From Desulfatitalea tepidiphila (GTDB lineage Bacteria; Desulfobacterota; Desulfobacteria; Desulfobacterales; Desulfosarcinaceae), in contig NZ_BCAG01000003.1 of the NCBI RefSeq assembly GCF_001293685.1, positions 2,706,501-2,770,500 of the forward strand: DNA of 64,000 nt, given 5' to 3'. A model generated the notes under the pieces. It did not search any database and was not told where the DNA came from. It saw only the letters and a list, made by a program, of their open reading frames with translations. Below are positions 46,501-55,196 of this stretch, piece by piece. Position 1 is the stretch's first letter. The number at the start of each line of letters is the position of its first letter. Both the position numbers and the translations under genes were made by a program.

Positions 46501-46732
46501 TGATCCTTTCCAAGGTATCCACATTCAACGGTTCGATATAGGTGACGTCGGCCATGCCTGGATCCGTCATGATCGTGGCCGGGTTGGAATTGACCAGGAC
46601 GATCTCATAGCCCAGGGAGCGCAACGCCTTGCAGGCCTGTGTGCCGGAATAGTCGAATTCGCAGGCCTGGCCGATGATAATGGGACCGGAACCGATAATG
46701 AGGATCTTGTGGATGTCTTCGCGTTTGGGCAT
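43529..46732 (-). CDS. carB: carbamoyl phosphate synthase large subunit
   Basis: A 1067-residue enzyme making carbamoyl phosphate for pyrimidines and arginine. Two ATP-grasp halves are visible: the N-terminal half with [20 protein letters not shown] and [12 protein letters not shown], and the second with [20 protein letters not shown] and [12 protein letters not shown]. The C-terminal MGS-like allosteric domain ([16 protein letters not shown]) is complete. Length is standard. AAGGAG-CGCAC-ATG supports the start. It lies 40 bases upstream of the PurF-like gene, suggesting a two-gene unit devoted to nucleotide precursor synthesis; carA is not in the window. Confidence 0.97.
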   Translation of the reverse strand: [1067 protein letters not shown]

Positions 46733-47274
46733 GTGCGCTCCTTAAAAAAGACGTTAATATAATAGGTCGTACCTGGCGGCCACGTTCAATGCAACTGATG
46801 GGGGCTTGGTAATTTAAGCGGTACTAAAAATCAACCCCTATTCGTCTCCGCTGCCGGCTCGGCGGGCCGACAAACACCCCCCCTGTCCGAGGCTATCTTT
46901 CACCGATGCATCGCGCGCCCATACCGGTCCTCCATTGGGAGTGCGGTTACGCCATTTGCACTGCAGGGTATCATTTTTTTCATCTGTCCTAAAACAGGCG
47001 CAACCCGCCGTTTGAGCCCGATAAGCTCACATTGGACGGGAACAAATTACCCGAAGGCCGTCAGTTTGACGACACCCCCAAAACCGCCCGGACGGCCTTG
47101 GCGCGCGATTTGAAGGTTCGGATTCGCATGAATATCAGAACGTAATTAGCGGCGAAAAAAGGCAGAAGGAGAGCCTGTTCTAAATTGGCAAGCATATTGC
47201 TTGTACGATGGCCGACGGATCCTGAACCATCGGTACTGTATCATCCATCAACGACCTGATTGTTTCGGTTTCCC
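46733..47274. other. gene-free region upstream of carB and downstream of the candidate small RNA
   Basis: About 540 bases with no supported gene. No c-di-GMP, purine or pyrimidine riboswitch core was recognised. The AT-richer stretch just upstream of carB (46745-46765) may contain its promoter, but no clear hexamers were found. Confidence 0.35.
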
Positions 47275-47311
47275 AAAAAAACCCCGGACCATGCGGCCAC
47301 ATGGTCCGGGG
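47275..47311 (-). terminator. strong intrinsic terminator of the candidate small RNA
   Basis: CCCCGGACCATG (47282-47293) and CATGGTCCGGGG (47300-47311) form a perfect 12-bp stem with a 6-base loop; on the minus strand it is followed by seven T residues (plus-strand A run 47275-47281). No annotated minus-strand gene lies upstream of it, which is why a small RNA is proposed. Confidence 0.85.
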
Positions 47312-47378
47312 ATCAAACAACGCCATCCAGGAGAGCATGCCCGGTCCTCGCAAGACAGGTATGTCGGCCGGAATGGGT
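47275..47378 (-). ncRNA. candidate small RNA with its own promoter and terminator
   Basis: A near-consensus sigma70 promoter on the minus strand (TTGACA, 17 bases, TATGAT) predicts transcription from an A at about 47378. About 65 bases later a perfect 12-bp hairpin followed by seven T residues (47275-47311) would end it, giving an RNA of about 104 nt. It has no tmRNA, 6S or SRP signature that I recognise. A 34-codon frame from an ATG upstream of the predicted start ends with TGA just before the hairpin and is an alternative reading. Confidence 0.5.
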
Positions 47379-47384
47379 GCCGAT

Positions 47385-47413
47385 ATCATAGGCCCATTCC
47401 AAAATCGTGTCAA
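47385..47413 (-). promoter_or_regulatory. near-consensus sigma70 promoter of the candidate small RNA
   Basis: On the minus strand: TTGACA at 47413-47408, a 17-base spacer, TATGAT at 47390-47385. Five of six -10 bases and all -35 bases match consensus. It is about 30 bases from the divergent start of the FN3/PKD protein gene. Confidence 0.6.
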
Positions 47414-47443
47414 CCATCTCTCCTGTTGGCTGAGGAGAGATGT

Positions 47444-49471
47444 ATGTCTAAACCAGGGTTGCTGCTTACCAAAAAACTGAGTTTCCATTCTAATCCACCC
47501 AAATTTCAACAACCAGATTCCCTTGCCAGACGTCGCGGTCAGGACCGGCGACTGCTACGCTTCGCACTCTTGATCGGCATGCTCTTCTTTGCATTCTGCT
47601 ATCCTTCTCTGGTGCGAGCCGCACAGGTCACCCTGGCCTGGGATGCAAACAATCCGGCGCCCGAAGGTTATCGTCTTTACCAGCGTGTGGGAAGCAGTGC
47701 ATATAATTACGAACAGCCGGCCTGGTCCGGCAGGGGCACCACCTGCACCATCAGCGATCTCAGCGAAGGCTCCCAGTACCACTTTGTCGTCCGGGCTTAT
47801 GTCGCCTATTCTGAAAGCGGAGACTCCAACGAAGTCTCCTATTACGCAGAACCCGCCGAGCCCACACCGGTCAACAGCGCACCGACCGCCCGTGCGGGTT
47901 CCGACCAGACTCTCCTTGGCGGCACGATCGTCATGCTGGACGGCAGAATGTCGTCCGATCCGGACGGCGACAGCTTGAGGTATGCCTGGACGCAAACCGG
48001 CGGCCCCAGCGTCTCCTTATCGGGCCGCAATACCACCCAGCCGACATTTACGGCACCAGCGGGAACCACCACCAACACCGTGTTGACCTTTCAGCTTCTC
48101 GCAACCGATCCCGGTGGTTTGAGCGACAGCGACACCTGCCGCGTCACGATTCCGGCCGTGATCGAAACGAACGATCCTCCCGTGGCCGAGGCCGGCAAGA
48201 ATCAGACCGTGATTTCCAGTGCCGGTGTCACCCTGGACGGTTCGGGGTCGACGGATCCCGAGGGGCAAACGCTCACCTACCAGTGGCGCCAGACCAGCGG
48301 CACCGCGGTGCAGCTCGCCTCCGCCAACCGGGCCAGGGCCTCCTTTACTGCGCCACTGGTCAATACCGGTCAACAGGTGACATTGATCTTCGAACTGACG
48401 GTATCCGACGACCAGATGCTGACATGCACCGATACCTGTATCGTACAAGTCAATCCGGCGCCGGTGGCCGATGGCGACGGCGTGCCGGATGGGCAGGATG
48501 CTTCCGGTGAAGAGGTTGAAAACGGCAGCGATCCGCTGAATCCCGGGGAAAACCAGGCGCCGGATCGCCCCCGCATCGTCTCACCATCCAATGGCGCCAC
48601 GGGGGTCAGTCTGCGGGCCAGGATCAGCGCCTCGGCCTTTTCCGATACCGACAGTGGAGACCGGCATAAAAAATCTCAATGGCGCATTGTCAACGTCTCG
48701 AACCAGCGCGTGGTCATGGATATCGAAATGTACCGCTACCTGACCGGCATCCGATTGCCCTATTTCCTCCTCGATCCGGGCAGGACCTACACTTGCCAGG
48801 TCAAATATTTCGACCAGAACGGGATGGGCTCGGAGTGGTCATCGCCGGTGTCGTTCACCACGGCCAGCGCCACCTACTGGTGGAACAGCCGGGGGCTCGT
48901 GGAAGGCGAGGAGGCGCCCGACAACACTGACCTGAATGCCAACGGCATCTCGGATGCAACTGAAACTGAAACGATCAAAAGCGTGCTGGCCGTGGACGGC
49001 CGACACACCATGGCGGTGGCGGTTGAACCCGACACGAATGCAGCGACCATCGAGGGTGCCGGCACCATCGATCCCTATGCGGAAGATACCGTCCCCCAAG
49101 TCCAGGATATCGGCCCCTATGGATTGATCGGCTACCGTGTCCAAGTGGCCCAGCCGGGCGAATCGACGACCGTATCCCTGTACTTCAGCGGTGACGTCGA
49201 TGACAGCACCCCATGGGTGACCATGACCAGCGACGGCGACTACCCGGATTGCAGCGAAGGGGTCATTCACCAGACAGATGGAAGCATGGTCAGGGAACTC
49301 ACCGACGGTGGCGAAGATGACCTCGACGGCGTGGCCAACGGCATCATCATCGACGCCGTAGGACCGCGCTCGCTGTCCAGCGGCGACCAAAGCCAGGATA
49401 ACGGCACGCCCTCTTCTTCATCGGGTGGCGGCGGGGGTGGGGGCTGCTTTATAGGGGCATTGCTGAAATGA
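47444..49471 (+). CDS. secreted FN3/PKD-repeat surface protein with a Gly-rich CFI tail
   Basis: A 675-residue exported protein. An unusually long basic N-region precedes a signal peptide (hydrophobic about 40-56, likely cleavage after VRA). Mature domains are fibronectin type III (about 60-145), two PKD/cadherin-like domains (about 150-240 and 245-335, each with TNxAP/NDPPVAEAGxxQT starts), a Ca-binding-like DGDGVPDGQDASG segment, another FN3-like domain (about 370-460), and an uncharacterised beta-rich end with LNANGISDATETE. The last residues are a Ser/Gly run followed by CFIGALLK, like Gly-rich C-terminal sorting tails of deltaproteobacterial surface proteins. AGGAG supports the ATG at 47444. 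Confidence 0.82.
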   Translation: MSKPGLLLTKKLSFHSNPPKFQQPDSLARRRGQDRRLLRFALLIGMLFFAFCYPSLVRAAQVTLAWDANNPAPEGYRLYQRVGSSAYNYEQPAWSGRGTTCTISDLSEGSQYHFVVRAYVAYSESGDSNEVSYYAEPAEPTPVNSAPTARAGSDQTLLGGTIVMLDGRMSSDPDGDSLRYAWTQTGGPSVSLSGRNTTQPTFTAPAGTTTNTVLTFQLLATDPGGLSDSDTCRVTIPAVIETNDPPVAEAGKNQTVISSAGVTLDGSGSTDPEGQTLTYQWRQTSGTAVQLASANRARASFTAPLVNTGQQVTLIFELTVSDDQMLTCTDTCIVQVNPAPVADGDGVPDGQDASGEEVENGSDPLNPGENQAPDRPRIVSPSNGATGVSLRARISASAFSDTDSGDRHKKSQWRIVNVSNQRVVMDIEMYRYLTGIRLPYFLLDPGRTYTCQVKYFDQNGMGSEWSSPVSFTTASATYWWNSRGLVEGEEAPDNTDLNANGISDATETETIKSVLAVDGRHTMAVAVEPDTNAATIEGAGTIDPYAEDTVPQVQDIGPYGLIGYRVQVAQPGESTTVSLYFSGDVDDSTPWVTMTSDGDYPDCSEGVIHQTDGSMVRELTDGGEDDLDGVANGIIIDAVGPRSLSSGDQSQDNGTPSSSSGGGGGGGCFIGALLK

Positions 49472-49479
49472 GTCAGCCA

Positions 49480-49515
49480 AGGGACCGGTGGACCTGAAAA
49501 TAAGCACCGGTCCCT
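49480..49515. terminator. hairpin after the FN3/PKD gene, between convergent genes
   Basis: AGGGACCGGTG (49480-49490) and CACCGGTCCCT (49505-49515) form a perfect 11-bp stem with a 14-base loop, nine bases past the FN3/PKD stop. There is no good T run, so it may act as a processing or weak terminator structure for the convergent genes. Confidence 0.5.
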
Positions 49516-49652
49516 GAGATTTCGGATGTGCCTGCGCCGAAAACAATGCGGGTCCTGATCATTCACATGGGGTGGTGGTTCGGGCCCGCATTCTTTTTGC
49601 CAAAAGCGTGGGAACTTGCCGATACCGCACAGATGCCGACAATGTGCCCGAC

Positions 49653-51644
49653 TCACTCTTTGGCGGAGAGGTAGGTCTTCAGATTCACGCGCTTGTTCTT
49701 GAGTCCGAGCTTGTTACGTATGCTGTTGCGGAAAGACTCGACCGTTCGGGGGGAAATGTTGAGCATGTGAGCGGTCTCTTTCGTCGTCTTGCCCTTTCGT
49801 ATCAGGTTGGCCACTTTCAACTCCCCGGGTGAAAAGATATAATATTTGGCCGATAATTCAGGCATGGGCGAGCCGATGACATCATTCAGGTTGGTCCGGA
49901 TCACATCCAACAGCTGCTGCTGTTTCGCACTCAGTTCACTGCTCTTCAGTCGATCGATGTAAGGTTCGATCAACTGGACCAGGTTGACCCTGATATTTTC
50001 CTCGGACCGCAGGCGATCTTCACTGCGTTTGTCCAGAAGAACCCGCATGGCCGTATTCATCTCCTCCAGGCGTGCGGTCTTGCCGCGCAGCTCAAGTTCG
50101 GTCTGTTTGCGCAGCGCCACCTCATCACGCAGTTTCTGGTTGGCCAGGGTGAGTTCCCGGGTGCGCTCCTCGACCAGGGACTCGAGCCGGAGACGGTAAT
50201 TGGCCAGCTCCTCCTGGGCCTTTTTCTGCTCGGTAATGACATGGGCGACTACATTGGCCCCCCAGATTTTTCCCTCTTTATAGAGATGACGGATGTGGAA
50301 ATGGCCCCACTGCGCCTCGCCATCCTTGGTTTGGATCTCGAATTCGACATTTTCCGAAATCGGCTGACCCGCCTGCAGGTCCTGCATACGCTGTTGCATC
50401 AGATGGAGACTGGCAGGCGTCAGAATCTGGTCCGCACGCATGTTTAAGAGCTCTTGTTCCGTATATCCCGTCGCCCGGCACACTTCGTCATTGACTTTGA
50501 CGAACCGTTGATTTTCCAAATCCACCTGGTAAATGGCGGTCGGGGACAACTGAAACAGCTGATAGATGAGGGCCTGGCTTTCATCCAATTCACGTGAAAT
50601 ATCAAGCCGCTCCTTCCATTGGGCAATGATTCCGGAAATGGCCATGAAGGTCTCCAGGTCCTCCTGGTCACACTTGAGCGGGCCATGGTGCATGTGCATG
50701 GCAAGCATGCCGAAAACCTGCCGCTCATTGCAAATGGGCAACACCAGGAAAGCGGCCATATCGTTTTTCCGCATCGCGGCCTGGCTGGCTTCGTCCGTCA
50801 AAAAGGCTGCATTCTCGCACAGAAAAGGTTTGAGACTGTCTATCACTTCGCGAATCAGCGGCATCGAATAGAAATTGAAGAATGCATCCCCGCTGCTATT
50901 CGGAATCAATCGATCGCTCCGCCAGTATGACCTGTGGGGTGTAAAAGTGTAGCTCCCGGCATCGAACCAGAAGATGTGGGCCTCATCGACTTCAAGCGCG
51001 CGGCCCAGCGTCCCGAGGCAGTCATCGAGAAAGGAGACTTCATTGGTGGAAATGGCCGCAGCCGAAACATCGGCAAGCAGTTTTTCATGCGCTCTTTTAC
51101 GGTCTATCTGACGCGCCAATCGCCGCCGATCCATCACCAGGCCGAAAATATGGGCTGTAGATATCAGGGCCTTGCGTTGGATATCGTCGAAATCACGAGG
51201 ACGCTGATCAAATACTGCCAGGGCCCCGATCACCTGACCGTTCTGGCGGATCGGCGCCCCGAGACAGGCCTTCAACTGGAATCGCTTCACATCCGGATCC
51301 GAATCCAGATAGCCGGTTTGCATCAAATCCGGGAAAGCCGCCAGGGGCTTGTTGGATCTGACAAATTCTTCATAGCACAGGCGACCTCCGAGCCGCCCAC
51401 TCGTGGGAAAACCATCCGGCAAGGCGAGGCCCTGTTCGATGATGTACCACCCGCTTTTCACCTCAAACCGCATAAACAGGGCAAAGGCACCTTTTGTCAT
51501 GCGCAAAAGAAATGACAGTGCCGAGGCATCGTTCGGGTGGCTATCGCCACATATCGTGTCTAACAGGTCACTCCAATCCCAATGCGCACATCCGGCATCT
51601 TTTTCTCGATCACCATTCGCATCAATTTGAGAAAATTCCGGCAT
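49653..51644 (-). CDS. GAF-GAF-PAS-LuxR-type transcriptional regulator
   Basis: A 663-residue cytoplasmic one-component regulator. Two GAF-like domains (about 45-175 and 195-340) are followed by a PAS domain (about 360-480: SPTAIYQVDLENQRFVKVND), a coiled coil and a C-terminal LuxR/NarL-type HTH (about 600-655: FSPGELKVANLIRKGKTTKE, then HMLNISPRTVESFRNSIRNK). There is no receiver or kinase domain, so a small ligand or redox signal bound by GAF/PAS should control DNA binding. It faces the FN3/PKD gene convergently and the small membrane protein gene divergently, and may control either. Confidence 0.85.
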   Translation of the reverse strand: MPEFSQIDANGDREKDAGCAHWDWSDLLDTICGDSHPNDASALSFLLRMTKGAFALFMRFEVKSGWYIIEQGLALPDGFPTSGRLGGRLCYEEFVRSNKPLAAFPDLMQTGYLDSDPDVKRFQLKACLGAPIRQNGQVIGALAVFDQRPRDFDDIQRKALISTAHIFGLVMDRRRLARQIDRKRAHEKLLADVSAAAISTNEVSFLDDCLGTLGRALEVDEAHIFWFDAGSYTFTPHRSYWRSDRLIPNSSGDAFFNFYSMPLIREVIDSLKPFLCENAAFLTDEASQAAMRKNDMAAFLVLPICNERQVFGMLAMHMHHGPLKCDQEDLETFMAISGIIAQWKERLDISRELDESQALIYQLFQLSPTAIYQVDLENQRFVKVNDEVCRATGYTEQELLNMRADQILTPASLHLMQQRMQDLQAGQPISENVEFEIQTKDGEAQWGHFHIRHLYKEGKIWGANVVAHVITEQKKAQEELANYRLRLESLVEERTRELTLANQKLRDEVALRKQTELELRGKTARLEEMNTAMRVLLDKRSEDRLRSEENIRVNLVQLIEPYIDRLKSSELSAKQQQLLDVIRTNLNDVIGSPMPELSAKYYIFSPGELKVANLIRKGKTTKETAHMLNISPRTVESFRNSIRNKLGLKNKRVNLKTYLSAKE

Positions 51645-51854
51645 AGTTCACCGTCTCCATTGATATGGGGTCAACTCCACAGATGCTCCATTTGCCTGTT
51701 CTGGATGCACCGTGACGTGCAGATTTTTTATGGAGGCCGCCCCCAAATGTCAACAGTGCACCGCTGCCCTGCCCCTTGATCCTATCCGTCGTTTATGAAA
51801 TAGTGCCCCTTCATCGATCGCATTCCCTGCGAGGAACCAGGGACAAGGAGAATT

Positions 51855-52121
51855 TTGTTCAACACAGTCAAACAGGTCGCGCTGCTGATCATCAGCCTCT
51901 TTTTTCTATTGTTCGGCATCCAGGTTCTCAGGTTTGCCTATCGGCTGAACGATCCATTTGCTTTCGTGATGACCTTTTTTGCCTCCAACCTGATGATTCT
52001 GATCAGTGCCGCCCTGGGATTGGGTTTTGCCTTGAAAATCATCAGGGCGGGCCGAACCGAACCCCGGCCGCCGCTACCCCATCGGAATTCCGGTGATAAC
52101 GGGCCTGGAGATGGTGCCTGA
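51855..52121 (+). CDS. small two-helix membrane protein
   Basis: An 88-residue protein with two hydrophobic helices (about residues 7-27 and 37-64) and a charged, Pro-rich C-terminal tail. The start is a TTG with AAGGAG five bases upstream, which I consider convincing; no ATG fits. It precedes dapL by 194 bases on the same strand. The family is not recognised. A role in the envelope is the only safe statement. Confidence 0.6.
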   Translation: MFNTVKQVALLIISLFFLLFGIQVLRFAYRLNDPFAFVMTFFASNLMILISAALGLGFALKIIRAGRTEPRPPLPHRNSGDNGPGDGA

Positions 52122-52315
52122 AATTCGGATTTTTAAAACCGGTGGGCCATTCTGTGCAATCATTAAACCTGCCGCATGGGTATTGACCTCGACGCAAATT
52201 TTGAATATCCAGACGTTTCGCACCGTCGCGCCGTTGACCGGAAACCAGCGCAGGGCGGAGAGCATGGCCCCATAGACCCAACTATGATGATCACGATCAA
52301 CCACGGTGGAACAAG

Positions 52316-53539
52316 ATGATTCGAATCAACGAAAATTTTCTAAAACTCCAGGCCAGTTACCTTTTTGCCAACATCGCCAAGCGGGTGGACGCCTTCCAGG
52401 CGCAGCATGCCGACAAATCGATCATTCGACTGGGCATCGGTGATGTGACCCGCGCCTTGCCCCAGGCCTGTATCGCGGCCATGCACAAAGCCGTGGATGA
52501 AATGGCCACAGACAGCACGTTCAGAGGGTATGGGCCCGAGCAGGGATATGCTTTTTTGCGTGAAAAAGTTGCTCTGCACGATTTTCAAAACCGGGGCGCC
52601 AGGATCGAAGCGGACGAAATTTTCATCAGCGACGGCGCCAAATGCGACACCGGAAACATGCAGGAGCTCTTCGCCACCGACATCCGGGTGGCCATACCCG
52701 ACCCGGTCTACCCGGTCTATGTAGACACCAACGTCATGGCCGGACGCACCGGTGGCTTCCAGGACGATCGTTACGACGGGCTGGTCTACCTGCCGTGCGA
52801 CGAAAACAACAACTACGTGCCCCAGCTGCCCGAAGAGCGTGTGGATCTGATCTACCTTTGCTTCCCTAACAACCCCACCGGTGCGACCATCCGCAAGGAC
52901 CAGTTGAAAGAGTGGGTCGAATATGCCCGCGCCAACAAGGCCCTGATCCTTTTCGATGCGGCCTACGAGGCCTTTATCCAGGACGATGAACTGCCCCATT
53001 CCATCTATGAACTCGAAGGTGCCCGCGAGGTTGCCATCGAATTCCGCAGTTACTCCAAAACCGCCGGGTTTACCGGTACCCGCTGTGCGTATGTCGTGGT
53101 TCCCAAAGAGTGCAGGGCTTTCACTTCCGACGGACGGGAAATGGCTATCCACGGCCTGTGGAACAGGCGCCACTCGACCAAGTTCAACGGTGTGTCCTAT
53201 CCGGTGCAACGCGCGGCCGAGGCGATCTACTCGGACGAAGGACAAGCCCAGGTCAAGGCATTGATCGACGGCTACATGAAAAACGCCGCCTATATCCGAC
53301 AATCCTTCCAGGATTTGGGATTCGATTGCGTAGGCGGTGAAAATTCCCCCTACGTGTGGATCAACGGGCGGCGCGACTCATGGGCCTTTTTCGACCTGCT
53401 GCTCAGCGAAGCGGGGGTGGTCTGCACGCCGGGCGCCGGATTCGGCAAATGCGGGCAACACTACATCCGCATCAGTGCCTTCAACAGTTTCGAAAATGTC
53501 GAAAAAGCAATCGCCCGTATACAGAATGTTCTCAGCTAA
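52316..53539 (+). CDS. dapL: LL-diaminopimelate aminotransferase
   Basis: A 407-residue class I/II PLP aminotransferase that converts tetrahydrodipicolinate directly to LL-diaminopimelate, bypassing DapC/D/E. The N-terminal [20 protein letters not shown] is diagnostic of DapL. Other features are [19 protein letters not shown] and the PLP-lysine motif [12 protein letters not shown] near residue 247. Length is typical. It lies 12 bases upstream of lysA, forming a lysine/meso-DAP synthesis operon. DapL is common in obligate anaerobes and Desulfobacterota, which supports the assignment of the organism. Confidence 0.95.
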   Translation: MIRINENFLKLQASYLFANIAKRVDAFQAQHADKSIIRLGIGDVTRALPQACIAAMHKAVDEMATDSTFRGYGPEQGYAFLREKVALHDFQNRGARIEADEIFISDGAKCDTGNMQELFATDIRVAIPDPVYPVYVDTNVMAGRTGGFQDDRYDGLVYLPCDENNNYVPQLPEERVDLIYLCFPNNPTGATIRKDQLKEWVEYARANKALILFDAAYEAFIQDDELPHSIYELEGAREVAIEFRSYSKTAGFTGTRCAYVVVPKECRAFTSDGREMAIHGLWNRRHSTKFNGVSYPVQRAAEAIYSDEGQAQVKALIDGYMKNAAYIRQSFQDLGFDCVGGENSPYVWINGRRDSWAFFDLLLSEAGVVCTPGAGFGKCGQHYIRISAFNSFENVEKAIARIQNVLS

Positions 53540-53551
53540 GGAGCGTTTTAC

Positions 53552-54817
53552 ATGCCGATGAGCCCCTCTTTCCGCGACCGACTTTTCCCTCTCCTTCCGG
53601 AGATCGCCGACCGATTCGGCACGCCGTTCCATATCTACGACGAAACGGGGATCCGGGAAACCGGGGATCGGCTCAAAAAAGCCTTCGGCCGCCTGGAAGG
53701 CTTTAAAGAGTATTACGCCGTGAAAGCGCTTCCCAATCCCCACATTCTGAGGATCATGCGGGACATGGGGTTCGGTTTCGACTGCAGTTCTGCCCCTGAA
53801 CTGACCTTGGCACGGCAGGCGGGCAGCCACGGTGAGGACCTCATGTTCACCTCCAACAACACCGACCAGGAGGAATTTGCGGCTGCCCAAGCCCAGGGCG
53901 GCTGTCTCCTCAATCTCGACGACATCTCTCTGGTCGCCAAGGTCCCGGTGATGCCCGAAACCATTTGTTTCCGTTACAATCCGGGGCCCCGGCGCAGCGG
54001 CAACAGCATCATCGGCAATCCGGTGGAGGCCAAGTACGGCGTGGCCCATCATCAATTGATCGATGCCTATCGACAAGCCATAGACAGGGGGGCCAAACGT
54101 TTCGGCCTGCACACCATGCTGGCCTCCAATGAACTCAATTACGCCTATATGGTCCAAACCGTTGAGATGCTGCTGGATGTGGCCCGCTGGGTGACCGCCG
54201 AGCTGGGCATCCACTTCGATTTCATCAACATGGGCGGCGGGCTGGGCATACCCTACCGTCTCGAAGACAGGCCTTTCGATCTGGCGTCCATGGCCGGCGA
54301 CATCGTGGCGCTTTTTGAGGCATTTGAAAAAAACGAGGGCTATCGTCCCAAACTCTATATGGAAAGCGGCCGATACATGACCGGCCCCCATGGCGTACTG
54401 GTGGTCCGGGCGATCAATCGCAAGGAAATCTATCGCACCTACGTCGGGGTGGACGCCACCATGTCCGCCCTGATGCGCCCGGCCATGTATGGCGCCTACC
54501 ACCATATCGAGGTCCCGGGAAAATCCGAGTCCGCCGGAACCGAAACCGTGGACGTGGTCGGTTCGCTTTGCGAGAACAACGACAAGTTCGCCATCCAGCG
54601 AACCTTGCCGCGTATCGATGTGGACGATCTGCTCGTCATACAGGATACCGGCGCCCACGGCCATGCCATGGGATTCAACTACAATGCCAAGCTGCGGCCC
54701 AAAGAGTTGCTTTTCCACAGCGATGGAGAAGTCGAACTGATCCGCCGCGCCGAAACGGAACAAGACTATTTTGCGACCCTGCAATTCGAACCGCAGCGTT
54801 TGACCCCCGGCAAGTGA
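53552..54817 (+). CDS. lysA: diaminopimelate decarboxylase
   Basis: A 421-residue PLP enzyme converting meso-diaminopimelate to lysine. The alanine-racemase-type barrel carries YYAVKALPNP with the PLP lysine at residue 58, a glycine-rich INMGGGLGIPY, ESGRYMTGPHG and the second-subunit motif CENNDKFA, which supplies the active-site Cys. Length fits LysA. GGAG is located eight bases before the ATG. It is co-transcribed with dapL; a diaminopimelate epimerase gene is not adjacent. A related carboxynorspermidine decarboxylase is possible but less likely given the dapL neighbour. Confidence 0.92.
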   Translation: MPMSPSFRDRLFPLLPEIADRFGTPFHIYDETGIRETGDRLKKAFGRLEGFKEYYAVKALPNPHILRIMRDMGFGFDCSSAPELTLARQAGSHGEDLMFTSNNTDQEEFAAAQAQGGCLLNLDDISLVAKVPVMPETICFRYNPGPRRSGNSIIGNPVEAKYGVAHHQLIDAYRQAIDRGAKRFGLHTMLASNELNYAYMVQTVEMLLDVARWVTAELGIHFDFINMGGGLGIPYRLEDRPFDLASMAGDIVALFEAFEKNEGYRPKLYMESGRYMTGPHGVLVVRAINRKEIYRTYVGVDATMSALMRPAMYGAYHHIEVPGKSESAGTETVDVVGSLCENNDKFAIQRTLPRIDVDDLLVIQDTGAHGHAMGFNYNAKLRPKELLFHSDGEVELIRRAETEQDYFATLQFEPQRLTPGK

Positions 54818-55196
54818 TCGGCCCCGAAAAGCCCTGATCGTCGCCAATGGGCGATATAAAATCGCCGCAAATCGTATGATAAGGCAGTTGACGACCAGCC
54901 CAAACAGGATTATGGTTAAATATCTAAAATAGATAAGCGAACACCACCGAAAAACAAAGTTCATCGTCCTGCGCGAAGCAGTAGAATCGGCACTCAAGTA
55001 ACCCATGGTTACAGCCGATAAAGACGACGTACAAAAAACCGCACCGATGCATAGCGCCCTTCTTTGTTTTTAAACAAACGCGTCGTGTCAACATCCTGAA
55101 GATTGATCGCTAATGAGGACATACGCACGAACGAGAGGAGTCCGAATTGTATCTGGCGCATCGGTGACCACTGGGTCAGTCTAAGGAGACACAACA
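54818..55196. other. intergenic region between lysA and the small DNA-binding-like protein gene
   Basis: No gene is supported. A short palindrome, GTAACC-CAT-GGTTAC, lies at 54998-55012. No terminator with a T run was found after lysA. Confidence 0.4.

Noticed and set aside
52122-52315. Lysine riboswitch or T-box before dapL-lysA
   Set aside because: No conserved core, specifier loop or terminator/antiterminator pair was recognised.
53378-55006. 542-codon frame antisense to dapL and lysA
   Set aside because: Shadow frame of two well-identified genes.
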